This document shows positions 1 through 8,217 of a stretch of DNA of 27,281 nucleotides, piece by piece. The position numbers and the translations under genes were made by a program. Position 1 is the stretch's first letter. The number at the start of each line of letters is the position of its first letter. The notes beneath the pieces were generated by a model. That model made no database searches. It worked only from the letters and a program-made list of their open reading frames with translations, and was not told the DNA's origin. This DNA is from an uncultured Hungatella sp. (GTDB lineage: Bacteria; Bacillota; Clostridia; Lachnospirales; Lachnospiraceae). Location of the stretch: the NCBI GenBank assembly GCA_910586845.1, contig CAJUJV010000048.1:295-27575 (forward strand), read 5' to 3'.

Positions 1-2255
1 AGCCATAGCACATCTGAGTCAGATCGTTGGTACCGAAGCAGAAGAACTCGGCCTCTTTGGCGATCTCATCGGCAGTAAGGGCTGCTCTCGGGATCTCGAT
101 CATGGTACCTACTTCGTATTTCAGAGCTACGCCTGCTGCTGCGATCTCGGCGTCAGCGGTCTCAACAACGATCTTCTTGACAAACTTCAGCTCTTTGATG
201 TCGCAGATAAGAGGAATCATGATCTCCGGGCATACATTCCAGTCTGCGTGAGCTTTCTGAACGTTGATGGCGGCGCGGATCACGGCTTTGGTCTGCATCC
301 TGGCGATCTCAGGATAGGTGACAGCCAGACGGCATCCTCTGTGGCCCATCATGGGGTTGAACTCATGAAGGGAAGCGATGATATTCTTGATCTGCTCAAC
401 GGTCTTGCCCTGAGCGTCTGCCAGCTTCTTGATGTCCTCCTCCTCAGTGGGAACGAACTCATGAAGCGGCGGATCCAGGAAACGGATACATACCGGGTTA
501 CCCTCCAAAGCCTCGTAGAGCTTCTCGAAGTCGCCCTGCTGTACGGGAAGAATCTTCTCCAGAGCAGCTTCTCTCTCTTCTACGGTATCAGCGCAGATCA
601 TCTCGCGGAATGCCTCGATCCTGTCGCCTTCGAAGAACATATGCTCTTACTTTCAGTCTTCTGTACTTGTCAGCCCAGCCCATGATTCTGCCGAACTCGC
701 CTGCGATGGTAGCATCTACAGTCGGGATAATGCCGTCATAGATCTTACCGGTAGAACCGTCGATAGACAGCCAGTCACCTTCATGGAATTCTTTTCCAGC
801 CAGGGTAAACTTCTTGTTTTCTTCGTCCATGGTAATCTCGGAACAGCCGGATACACAGCAGGTACCCATACCGCGGGCAACAACGGCTGCATGGCTGGTC
901 ATACCGCCGCGGACAGTCAGGATACCCTGAGCGGCCTTCATACCCTCGATGTCTTCGGGAGATGTCTCCAGACGGACCAGAACCACCTTCTCGCCTCTTG
1001 CGGCCCATGCCTTGGCGTCCTCGGCGGTAAATACGATCTTGCCGCAGGCAGCGCCCGGTGATGCGGCCAGAGCCTTGGCAGCCGGCTCTGCCTTCTTAAG
1101 GGCAGCCTGGTCAAACTGAGGATGAAGAAGGGTATCCAGGTTTCTCGGGTCGATCATGGAAACTGCCTTCTTCTCATCGATCATGCCTTCGTCAACCAGA
1201 TCGCAGGCGATCTTCAGGGCAGCCTTGGCAGTTCTCTTGCCGTTACGGGTCTGCAGCATGTAGAGCTTCTTATCCTCAATGGTGAACTCCATATCCTGCA
1301 TGTCTCTGTAGTGATCTTCCAGTGTATGGCAGATGCCTACGAACTGCTCGTAAACTTCCGGCATAACTTCCTTTAACTGATCGATCTTCTGAGGTGTGCG
1401 GACACCGGCAACTACGTCCTCGCCCTGAGCGTTCATCAGGAACTCGCCCATAAGGTGCTTCTCGCCTGTAGCCGGATCACGGGTGAATGCAACGCCGGTA
1501 CCGGAGGTCTCGCCCATGTTGCCGAATGCCATCATCTGTACGTTTACTGCAGTACCCCAGGAATAGGGGATATCGTTGTCGCGGCGGTATACGTTGGCTC
1601 TGGGGTTGTCCCAGGAACGGAATACGGCCTTGATAGCCTCCATCAGCTGCTCCTTGGGATCGGTGGGGAAGTCATTGCCGATCTTCTCCTTATACTCTGC
1701 CTTGAACTGGTTGGCCAGCTCTTTTAAGTCGTCAGCGGTCAGGTCCACGTCCTGAGTCACGCCTTTGGCCGTCTTCATCTTGTCGATCAGTTCCTCGAAG
1801 TACTTCTTGCCTACTTCCATAACTACATCGGAGAACATCTGGATAAATCTTCTGTAGCAGTCCCATGCCCAGCGGGGATTGCCGGACTTGGCAGCCAGAA
1901 CCTCTACTACTTCCTCGTTGAGACCCAGGTTTAAGATGGTGTCCATCATACCGGGCATGGATGCTCTCGCGCCGGAACGAACGGATACCAGAAGAGGATT
2001 CTCCTTGTCGCCGAACTTCTTGCCGGTGATCTCTTCCATCTTGCCGATATGGACCATGATCTGATCCATGATCTCGTCGTTGATCTTCTTGCCGTCCTCA
2101 TAGTACTGAGTACATGCTTCTGTGGTAATGGTAAATCCCTGTGGTACCGGAAGTCCCAGGTTCGTCATCTCTGCCAGGTTAGCGCCCTTGCCGCCCAGCA
2201 GGTTTCTCATGTTGGCATTTCCTTCGCTGAACAAATAGACCCACTTGTTTGCCAT
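1..2255 (-). pseudogene. ppdK: Pyruvate, phosphate dikinase, disrupted by an internal deletion and cut by the window edge
   Basis: PPDK interconverts pyruvate + ATP + Pi and PEP + AMP + PPi in the cytoplasm. The start (ATG 2253-2255) follows AGGAGG at ideal spacing. The first 537 residues match the family closely: N-terminal ATP-grasp region (MRNLLGGKGANLAEM), SVRSGARASMPGMMDTILNLG, and the phosphohistidine segment GGMTSHAAVVARGMGT carrying the catalytic His. After LKVR at 645-647 the frame is lost and translation would stop at 588 (555 aa in total). The correct sequence resumes in another frame at EHMFFEGDRIEAFREM (644 and below) and stays open to base 1 through HEFNPMMGHRGCRLAV and FGTNDLTQM. 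Compared with my recollection of Clostridium symbiosum PPDK, 25 residues plus 2 nt are missing, including Arg561 of the PEP site. The catalytic Cys loop lies beyond the window. It is either a real inactivating deletion or an assembly error. Family identity is certain. Confidence 0.93.
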
Positions 2256-2364
2256 AAGTATCTTCCTCCTCAAGTTGTGTGCAGCTTGTCTGCTTTTTTC
2301 CCCGCCGGTCCTTTGTTTTTCTTTCCTGAACATACCAAGAAAAACCCACCTGCGGTCTGGTAAT

Positions 2365-2392
2365 AGTATAACACAATTAGAAATCTAGTAAA
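2365..2392 (-). promoter_or_regulatory. Promoter of ppdK
   Basis: On the minus strand, TTTACT (2387-2392) and TATACT (2365-2370) are spaced 16 bp. The -10 is preceded by TG at the extended position (TGTTATACT). It predicts a 5' leader of about 100 nt before the ppdK ATG. Inferred from consensus match only. Confidence 0.6.
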
Positions 2393-2468
2393 GTGGTTTT
2401 CTGGAAAAAATATGATGATTTTTGTGAGTAATGAATAGATTTCTTTGTGTAAGCAGTTACATTTTTTG

Positions 2469-2513
2469 TGTATAATCACATATGCGTCTTATATTCGTAT
2501 ATACGATTATACA
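2469..2513. repeat. Nested inverted repeats upstream of ppdK
   Basis: A perfect 9-bp inverted repeat (TGTATAATC at 2469-2477 and GATTATACA at 2505-2513) brackets a segment that overlaps a perfect 12-bp palindrome, TCGTATATACGA (2495-2506). Both arms of the outer repeat contain TATAAT. Position suggests an operator or a DNA-bend site for ppdK; no regulator is identified. Confidence 0.5.
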
Positions 2514-2516
2514 ATT

Positions 2517-2552
2517 TAAAAGATACCGAAGCATTCCTCTGCTCCGGTATCT
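2517..2552 (-). terminator. Probable intrinsic terminator of nfnAB
   Basis: AGATACCG (2521-2528) pairs with CGGTATCT (2545-2552). An inner AGCA/TGCT pair extends the stem across one mismatch, leaving a 6-nt loop. On the minus strand the stem ends in CTTTTAAATT, a short T-tract. The position about 140 nt after the nfnB stop is rather distant. Confidence 0.55.
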
Positions 2553-2693
2553 TCCAGATTTCTGTTTCGTCCAATAAGTTCCTTTCAGCCCCCGCCCACC
2601 GGCGAAAACATGCCTTTCGGCACTCTCCGCTGTCCGGGCAGATCCGTTTGTTCGTAACCGGGCTCTCCGCCCGTCGGAATCTTTCTGTCAGGA

Positions 2694-4085
2694 TTATTCC
2701 GTCTTCCCCGACAGATACTCGTGGATGCCTTTGGCCCCTGCTTTTCCTGCCTCCATGGCCAGGATCACCGTAGCCGCGCCGGTCACCGCATCGCCTCCGG
2801 CATAGACTCCTTCCTTGCTGGTCCTGCCGCTTGCCTCTTCGGCCACGATACATTTCCTCCTGTTCACTTCCAGGCCTTTTGTGGTGCTGGAGATCAGCGG
2901 ATTGGGGGAGGTTCCCAGAGACATGATCACCGTGTCCACTTCGATGGTGAATTCGGAACCTGCCACAGGCACCGGTCTCCTTCTTCCGGAAGCATCCGGC
3001 TCTCCCAGTTCCATGCGGATACATGTCATGCCTTTTACCCATCCGTTGTCGTCTACAAGGATCTCCACCGGATTGGTCAGCAGATCGAAGATGATCCCCT
3101 CTTCTTTGGCATGATGGACTTCTTCCGCCCTGGCCGGCAGTTCCGCCTCGCTTCTCCTGTACACGATATGTACGTCGGCTCCCAGGCGCAGGGCGGTTCT
3201 CGCCGCATCCATGGCCACATTGCCGCCGCCCACTACGGCCACCTTTTTTCCTGCCGCAATGGGAGTGTCATAATCATCCCGGAACGCCTTCATCAGGTTG
3301 CTCCTGGTCAGATACTCGTTGGCCGAGAACACGCCGTTGGCATTCTCGCCGGGGATCCCCATAAACATGGGCAGTCCGGCTCCGGAACCGATGAACACGG
3401 CATCAAAACCCTCTTCTTCCAGAAGCTCGTCGACGGTAAGGGATTTGCCGATGATCACATTGGTCTCGATCTTTACTCCCAGCTTCTTTACATTGTCGAT
3501 CTCCGGCTTTACCACTCCCTCCTTGGGCAGACGGAACTCGGGGATCCCGTAAAGCAGCACGCCGCCGGGCTCATGAAGGGCTTCGAAGATGGTCACCTCG
3601 TACCCCAGCTTTGCCAGATCTCCGGCACAGGTCAGTCCGGCAGGACCGGAACCGATGACGGCTACCTTTTTCCCGTTGGTAGTCTCCGGGGCTTCGGGCA
3701 CAAATCCGTTTTCTCTGGACCAGTCGGCCACGAAACGCTCCAGCTTTCCGATGGACACCGGTTCTCCTTTGATGCCGCGGACGCACTGTCCCTCACACTG
3801 ACTCTCCTGGGGGCACACCCGCCCGCAGACTGCGGGAAGGGCCGAGGACCTGGCGATGACTCTGGCGGCCTCCTCAAAATTCCCTTCCTTTACCTCTCTC
3901 ACAAATTCCGGGATATCGATGGAAACCGGACAGCCTTTGACGCATTTGGCGTTTTTACAGTTCAGGCATCGGGAAGCTTCTTCCATGGCCTCCTCTTTAT
4001 CGTATCCCAGACAGACTTCTTCAAAGTTCGTCGCTCTTACCTTCGGGTCCTGTTCACGGACCGGTACTTTTTTCAGCATATCCAT
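2694..4085 (-). CDS. nfnB: NfnB-type large subunit of NADH-dependent ferredoxin:NADP oxidoreductase (GltA-like)
   Basis: Flavin-based bifurcating transhydrogenases (NfnAB) couple reduced ferredoxin and NADH to NADP reduction in the cytoplasm. This 463-aa protein has the family layout. N-terminal cysteines at 40, 43, 48 and 52 (CLNCKNAKCVKGC) and at 87, 91, 97 and 101 bind two [4Fe-4S] clusters. The FAD fold is VIGSGPAGLTCAGDLAKLG. A second dinucleotide fold, VAVVGGGNVAMDAARTALRLG followed by YRRS, suits NADPH. The C-terminus has the FAD motif GVYAGGDAVTGAATVILAM. The ATG at 4083-4085 overlaps the nfnA TAA (TAATG), so the two are translationally coupled. Such genes are often annotated as glutamate synthase small subunit or sulfide dehydrogenase; pairing with an FNR-like subunit and the absence of a large GltB favour Nfn. 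Confidence 0.88.
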   Translation of the reverse strand: MDMLKKVPVREQDPKVRATNFEEVCLGYDKEEAMEEASRCLNCKNAKCVKGCPVSIDIPEFVREVKEGNFEEAARVIARSSALPAVCGRVCPQESQCEGQCVRGIKGEPVSIGKLERFVADWSRENGFVPEAPETTNGKKVAVIGSGPAGLTCAGDLAKLGYEVTIFEALHEPGGVLLYGIPEFRLPKEGVVKPEIDNVKKLGVKIETNVIIGKSLTVDELLEEEGFDAVFIGSGAGLPMFMGIPGENANGVFSANEYLTRSNLMKAFRDDYDTPIAAGKKVAVVGGGNVAMDAARTALRLGADVHIVYRRSEAELPARAEEVHHAKEEGIIFDLLTNPVEILVDDNGWVKGMTCIRMELGEPDASGRRRPVPVAGSEFTIEVDTVIMSLGTSPNPLISSTTKGLEVNRRKCIVAEEASGRTSKEGVYAGGDAVTGAATVILAMEAGKAGAKGIHEYLSGKTE

Positions 4086-4975
4086 TACTCGTCACCTCCG
4101 CAATGTCCGCATCCGCCGTGGTGGGTGTCCCCCTCTTTCAGTTTCAGCATGGCGCGGCCTTCTTCTGTCCTGTACATCTGCTGTCTCTTCATGGCTTCGT
4201 CAAAATTCACCAGATGGCCGTCAAACTCCGGGCCATCCACACAGGCAAATTTCACCTGATCTCCCACGGTCAGGCGGCAGGCGCCGCACATGCCGGTTCC
4301 GTCTACCATGATAGGGTTCATGCTGACGATCGTAGGGATATCCAGCTCCTTTGTGAGAAGACATACGAACTTCATCATGATCATGGGGCCGATGGCCACA
4401 CATACGTCATAATGCTTTCCCTGTTTCTCCACCAGATCCCTGACCACATCGGTCACCATGCCTTTGCGGACATAGGAACCGTCGTCGGTGGTGATGTACA
4501 GATTTCCTGCCGCCTCTCTCATCCGATCCTCCAGGATCAGCATGTCTCTGGTCTTGGCTCCCACGATCACATCTGCATCGATGCCGTGGTTTCTCAGCCA
4601 TTTTACCTGAGGGTATACGGGTGCGGTTCCCACGCCGCCTGCCACAAACAGCATCTTCTTATTTTTAAGGACCTCCAGATCCTCATGGACAAATTCAGAG
4701 GGTCTTCCCAGAGGGCCCACAAAGTCCCGGAAACTGTCCCCTGCTTTCAGCGCGGACATCTTCTGGGTGCTGGCGCCTACGATCTGGAACACGATAGTCA
4801 CAATCCCTTTATCCCTGTCATAGTCGCAGATGGTCAGAGGAATCCTCTCCCCTGCTTCAGCCGTCTTGACGATCACAAATTCTCCCGGCTCGCAGGCTCT
4901 GGCCACTCTCGGCGCTTCTACATCCATCAGATAGATCTTGTCTGCCAGCTGCTCTGCCTTTATTATTTTATACAT
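4085..4975 (-). CDS. nfnA: NfnA-type small subunit of ferredoxin:NADP oxidoreductase (FNR/PyrK-like)
   Basis: This 296-aa protein is the FAD/[2Fe-2S] partner of NfnB. The N-terminal beta-barrel contains ERIPLTICDYDRDKG for FAD. The NAD-binding half has FVAGGVGTAPVYPQVKWL and VAIGPMIMMKFV. The [2Fe-2S] ligands sit in DGTGMCGACRLTVGDQVKFACVDGPEF. A glycine- and cysteine-rich tail (HHGGCGHCGG) ends the protein; its role is not known to me. AGGAGGA lies just upstream of the ATG (4973-4975). It is first in a two-gene unit, with a good promoter at 5038-5066 and a hairpin in the leader. In isolation it could be called a dihydroorotate or sulfide dehydrogenase electron-transfer subunit; the neighbouring nfnB decides. 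Confidence 0.88.
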   Translation of the reverse strand: MYKIIKAEQLADKIYLMDVEAPRVARACEPGEFVIVKTAEAGERIPLTICDYDRDKGIVTIVFQIVGASTQKMSALKAGDSFRDFVGPLGRPSEFVHEDLEVLKNKKMLFVAGGVGTAPVYPQVKWLRNHGIDADVIVGAKTRDMLILEDRMREAAGNLYITTDDGSYVRKGMVTDVVRDLVEKQGKHYDVCVAIGPMIMMKFVCLLTKELDIPTIVSMNPIMVDGTGMCGACRLTVGDQVKFACVDGPEFDGHLVNFDEAMKRQQMYRTEEGRAMLKLKEGDTHHGGCGHCGGDE

Positions 4976-5003
4976 CTGAGTCCTCCTGAATCTATGTATT
5001 CCA

Positions 5004-5023
5004 AAAGGCTGCAGGCAGCCTTT
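5004..5023 (-). promoter_or_regulatory. Hairpin in the nfnA 5' leader
   Basis: AAAGGCTGC (5004-5012) and GCAGCCTTT (5015-5023) form a perfect 9-bp inverted repeat with a 2-nt gap. It lies between the predicted transcription start (about 5031) and the nfnA SD sequence. Read on the minus strand it ends in CCTTTTGG. It could be an attenuator-like stem or a protein operator; function unknown. Confidence 0.45.
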
Positions 5024-5037
5024 CAGTTTTGGCTATT

Positions 5038-5066
5038 ATGATACCACCATCTCGGAAACCTGACAA
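5038..5066 (-). promoter_or_regulatory. Promoter of nfnAB
   Basis: On the minus strand, TTGTCA (5061-5066) and TATCAT (5038-5043) are separated by exactly 17 bp; each hexamer matches consensus at 5 of 6 bases. The site lies 63 bp upstream of the nfnA start codon. Confidence 0.75.
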
Positions 5067-5128
5067 CATTTTCTCGAAAGAATCTTGCATGAAATGACTT
5101 CCAGCTTTCAAAAAACGACAGCCTCATA

Positions 5129-5157
5129 TTCAAAAACAGGCGAAAACGTGATATACT
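5129..5157 (+). promoter_or_regulatory. Promoter of the moxR operon
   Basis: TTCAAA (5129-5134), a 17-bp spacer and TATACT (5152-5157) with an extended TG (TGATATACT). The ATG of moxR is 28 bp downstream of the -10, giving a short leader that contains GGAG. Confidence 0.65.
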
Positions 5158-5184
5158 CTGTCATGAGAAAGGAGAAGCTTCCCC

Positions 5185-6132
5185 ATGACAAATACTCTGA
5201 TACAATCCATAAAAGAGAACATTTCCAGGGTCATCGTAGGCCGGCCTGACACTGTCGATCTGCTGCTCACAGCCCTTCTGGCCGACGGCCATGTACTTCT
5301 GGAAGACGTACCCGGTACCGGCAAGACCATGACGGCCAAAGCTCTGGCCAGAAGTCTGGACCTGGAATTTTCCAGGATCCAGTTCACTCCCGATCTTCTT
5401 CCCTCCGATGTCACGGGCCTTAACTATTTCGATCAGAAGGAGAGCCGTTTCGTCTTCCGCCGGGGCCCGGTGTTTACTCATATCCTCCTTGCCGACGAGA
5501 TCAACCGGGCTACTCCCAGGACCCAGTCCAGCCTTCTGGAGGCCATGGAGGAACGGCAGGTGACCATAGACGGGGACACCTGTGTGCTGGAACCTCCGTT
5601 TTTCGTCATCGCCACCCAGAACCCGGTGGAGACTGCCGGTACCTATCCTCTTCCCGAGGCCCAGCTGGACCGGTTTCTCATGGAAATATCCATGGGCTAT
5701 CCGGATAAGCCGGAAGAGCTGGCCATCCTGGACCGTTTCGGCTGCGGGGATCCTCTGAAGGAACTTGGTCCCGTCTGCCGGATCGGGGACTTAATGGACC
5801 TGCGGCAGAAAGCGCTTCGGATCTATGTCCATCCTCTGCTGAAAGATTACATGGTGGACCTGGTCCAGGCTACCAGGAAAGATAACCGGATCCTTAACGG
5901 GGCGAGTCCCAGAGGAACCTTAAGCCTCTATCGGGCGGTCCGGGCCCACGCCCTGATCCAGGGCAGGGACTATGTGGTGCCGGAGGACATCAAGACTCTG
6001 GCCGTCCCGGTCCTGGCTCACCGTCTGACCACTGCCCGCACCTTCGGGCTCCAGTCCTCCGCCAGGGAGATCATGTCCCAGCTCCTGTCCGCCGTCCCTC
6101 TTCCCACAGAAGACTGGAGGCAGGGCGTATGA
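5185..6132 (+). CDS. MoxR-family AAA+ ATPase
   Basis: This 315-aa protein is a complete MoxR/RavA-type ATPase, usually thought to act as a chaperone for partner proteins with vWA-like domains. Walker A is EDVPGTGKTMTAKALARS (near residue 40), Walker B is ILLADEINRATPRTQSSLLEAMEE, sensor 1 is FFVIATQNPVETAGTYPLPEAQLDRF, and the C-terminal lid contains GASPRGTLSLYRAVRAHA. GGAG precedes the ATG by 10 nt. The stop overlaps the start of the DUF58 gene (ATGA), and the order moxR-DUF58-membrane protein is a well-known arrangement. The substrate cannot be read from sequence. Confidence 0.9.
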   Translation: MTNTLIQSIKENISRVIVGRPDTVDLLLTALLADGHVLLEDVPGTGKTMTAKALARSLDLEFSRIQFTPDLLPSDVTGLNYFDQKESRFVFRRGPVFTHILLADEINRATPRTQSSLLEAMEERQVTIDGDTCVLEPPFFVIATQNPVETAGTYPLPEAQLDRFLMEISMGYPDKPEELAILDRFGCGDPLKELGPVCRIGDLMDLRQKALRIYVHPLLKDYMVDLVQATRKDNRILNGASPRGTLSLYRAVRAHALIQGRDYVVPEDIKTLAVPVLAHRLTTARTFGLQSSAREIMSQLLSAVPLPTEDWRQGV

Positions 6133-7307
6133 AACTGTTTTCGGCAGCCGCCTGTGCTTTTCTCCTCTGGATACTTCAGGACGTACTGTTCCACCGGTTC
6201 TGGGCCAGAGGCCTCTGTGTCAGCCTGGATTTCAACTGCCGAGGCGTGACCGAAGGGGAGCGGGGGATCCTCAGAGAGACCATCACCAATGCCAAGGCCC
6301 TTCCTCTCCCCGTACTCCATGTAAAATTCCATATGGGGAAACATCTGGTTTTTACTGCTTCCGGCAACTCCAGAATCACGGATCACAACTACCGAAGCGA
6401 TATCTTTTCCTGCATGCCCTGGCAGAAGATCAGGCGCACCCTGGAGTTTGACTGCAGAAGGCGGGGATATTACACCATTGATCAGGTGCAGCTGGTCAGC
6501 TACGACTTGTTTTTTTCCAGCCGCTATGTGGCCTCCCTGCCTGCCCGGGCCGCCTTCTACGTCTATCCGGGAGCGGCGGATCCAGGGAGACTGACGCTTC
6601 CTTTCCGCAGTCTCACGGGCCAGATACTGGCTCAGAAGGCCCTGATTCCGGATCCTTTTGAGACCCGGTCCGTGCGGCCCTACGAGACCTGCGACCCTTA
6701 CCGCAGCGTCAACTGGAAGGCCACCGCCCGGACGGGCGAATTAAAGGTCAACGTCTACGCCCCCACGTCTTCCCGGCAGGTCATGCTCCTCCTGGATGTA
6801 GATTCTGACCGGATCTGGAAAGACCAGGATCTGACGGAAGAGGCTATCCGGCTCTGCGGCTCTTACTGCGGGCTGCTGACCGGTGAAGGGATCCCCGTAT
6901 CGGTCTCCACCAACGGCATTGACTGTATTACGGGATCCCGGGGATATCTGGAAGCAGGAGCCGGCAGGGGCCACTGGCAGTCCGTCATGGAGCTTCTTGC
7001 CAGGATCTCCTCCGACGACAATGATCGTCTTCCCATGGAAGAGATCATAGAAGAAATGTTTTCTTCTTCCCAGAGCTCTGCCGCCGGAGACGGCAGCGGC
7101 CTGGTCTATGTCCTGATCTCTCCGAAACAGCGTCCTTCTTTAGCCCTGGCTTACAACGGCCTGTGCCGCTTAAGTCCCGGATCCCAGTGGATCCTTCCGC
7201 TGCGGCCGGGACAGGATTTCCCTTCAGAAGGATTCTGTCCCCAACAGTATCACCATATGTCCGTCTTTCCCTGGGAGGTGCCTTATGATTATTCGCAGAC
7301 TTCTTAA
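6129..7307 (+). CDS. DUF58 domain protein (vWA-like partner of MoxR)
   Basis: This 392-aa protein starts inside the moxR stop codon (ATGA). A hydrophobic N-terminus (about residues 4-20) suggests one membrane anchor. The diagnostic DUF58 block is SVRPYETCDPYRSVNWKATA (around residues 180-200), followed by VMLLLDVDSDRIW, which resembles the start of a vWA fold. Only one hydrophobic N-terminal segment is evident, where many DUF58 proteins have two. The gene overlaps the next one by 23 bp. Biochemical function is unknown for the family; association with MoxR suggests assembly or activation of a membrane complex. Confidence 0.85.
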   Translation: MKLFSAAACAFLLWILQDVLFHRFWARGLCVSLDFNCRGVTEGERGILRETITNAKALPLPVLHVKFHMGKHLVFTASGNSRITDHNYRSDIFSCMPWQKIRRTLEFDCRRRGYYTIDQVQLVSYDLFFSSRYVASLPARAAFYVYPGAADPGRLTLPFRSLTGQILAQKALIPDPFETRSVRPYETCDPYRSVNWKATARTGELKVNVYAPTSSRQVMLLLDVDSDRIWKDQDLTEEAIRLCGSYCGLLTGEGIPVSVSTNGIDCITGSRGYLEAGAGRGHWQSVMELLARISSDDNDRLPMEEIIEEMFSSSQSSAAGDGSGLVYVLISPKQRPSLALAYNGLCRLSPGSQWILPLRPGQDFPSEGFCPQQYHHMSVFPWEVPYDYSQTS

Positions 7308-8217
7308 CTGCTGGTTCAGAAAGATGCGCACCGGCTTCTATGTGTCTGCCGTCTGCCTGTCCGCCGGAGCATATTTCATCGGGGCCATGGTCCGGTCCGA
7401 AAGCGGGCCTGTGGCTCCGTTTCTGACGCAGGCGGGATTCGCCGGCTTCCTTCTCACAGCCCTGTTCTTTTTCATCCATCTCAATCTTCACGCCTGCCAC
7501 TGGTTTCTGGATCATTTCAGGGATACGGATCATCTGCCCACACGGCAGATCTCCCATGTAAATTCTTTCTGCATGACTCTGTTCCTCTGTCTGTGTCTCG
7601 GGGCCATGCCGGCTGCCGCCTGGAGTCTGGAACCCCTGTGGCAGTCTCTTTACCGCTGGTTTGCGGACTTCGAGCATCCGGGGCAGATTCCCTTTCCGGA
7701 GCCGGACACGGGTACAGGCTTTTCTCAGTCTCCCGACCTTTCCCGGCTTCTGGGCGAGCCCCGTCCCACTCCTGCCTGGATCGTCATAGCGGATCGGATC
7801 TTCAGAGTCATGGGATATATTCTCATCCTCCTCTTTGTGGTCCTGGTGTGTTACCGCCTCTGCCGGCAGTTCTGGACCTGGATCACCAGGCCCCGTTTTT
7901 TTGACAGCGACGAAAAAATCTATCTGACGCCCACCTGGTCTCTGGGTTCGGACAAAAAAAAGGCAGGCCCGAAGCCTGCCGGATGGTTCTCACGGTCTTA
8001 CAGCGAAAAGATCCGCCGCCGTTACCGCCGGGAAATCCTCACTCTCTCCAGAAAAAAGAAGCTGACTCTGCCTCCCTCCGCCTCCCCCTCCCAGCTGGAA
8101 GAGACGGCAGGCCTGAATCATAAGGTTCTGCACCGGCTCTATGAGAAGGCCCGCTATGGTCCGGAGGAATGTACCAGGCAGGAATGGGAAGAAATCAGGG
8201 GGCCAGGGCCTCGATGA
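7285..8217 (+). CDS. Multi-pass membrane protein with a DUF4129-like C-terminus
   Basis: The 310-aa product has about four membrane segments (near residues 15-38, 50-75, 92-115 and 172-195). A basic cytoplasmic tail follows, ending in HKVLHRLYEKARYGPEECT, which resembles the end of DUF4129 proteins found next to MoxR and DUF58. In related operons this region is often fused to, or next to, a transglutaminase; here none follows. GGGAGGTG lies 5 nt before the ATG. Its codons for DKKKAGPKPAG (7951-7980) also encode, on the opposite strand, the terminator of udk. Its last 23 bp overlap the 3' end of udk. Family assignment is moderate because the region is divergent. Confidence 0.7.
   Translation: MIIRRLLNCWFRKMRTGFYVSAVCLSAGAYFIGAMVRSESGPVAPFLTQAGFAGFLLTALFFFIHLNLHACHWFLDHFRDTDHLPTRQISHVNSFCMTLFLCLCLGAMPAAAWSLEPLWQSLYRWFADFEHPGQIPFPEPDTGTGFSQSPDLSRLLGEPRPTPAWIVIADRIFRVMGYILILLFVVLVCYRLCRQFWTWITRPRFFDSDEKIYLTPTWSLGSDKKKAGPKPAGWFSRSYSEKIRRRYRREILTLSRKKKLTLPPSASPSQLEETAGLNHKVLHRLYEKARYGPEECTRQEWEEIRGPGPR
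7954..7980 (-). terminator. Intrinsic terminator for udk, embedded antisense in a coding gene
   Basis: On the minus strand GGCAGGC, a TTCGG loop and GCCTGCC are followed directly by eight T residues (7954-7961). This is a textbook intrinsic terminator. It lies about 215 nt past the udk stop, inside the DUF4129-like gene on the other strand, whose lysine codons supply the A-tract. Confidence 0.8.

Larger units (their letters stand above)
2256..2693. other. 438-bp intergenic region between nfnB and ppdK
   Basis: No credible gene is present. From low to high coordinates it holds the ppdK leader (about 100 nt), an extended -10 promoter for ppdK (2365-2392), an AT-rich stretch with nested palindromes (2469-2513), a hairpin that fits an nfnB terminator (2521-2552), and about 140 nt of GC-richer trailing sequence after the nfnB stop in which I recognise nothing. 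Confidence 0.6.

Noticed and set aside
2469..2513. Rex or CRP operator reading of the TGTG/CACA pair at 2467-2480
   Set aside because: The half-site spacing is 6 bp, not the 8 bp of either consensus.
2694..4085. nfnB as glutamate synthase small subunit
   Set aside because: No large GltB subunit is present, and the coupled partner is an FNR/PyrK-type NfnA.
2721..4259. Long plus-strand open frame of about 512 codons over nfnB and nfnA
   Set aside because: It is antisense to two clearly homologous genes, its translation is rich in His/Gly/Arg and shows no family motif, and it has no SD sequence.
4103..5041. Plus-strand open frame of about 312 codons over nfnA
   Set aside because: It is a shadow of nfnA with no recognisable protein features.
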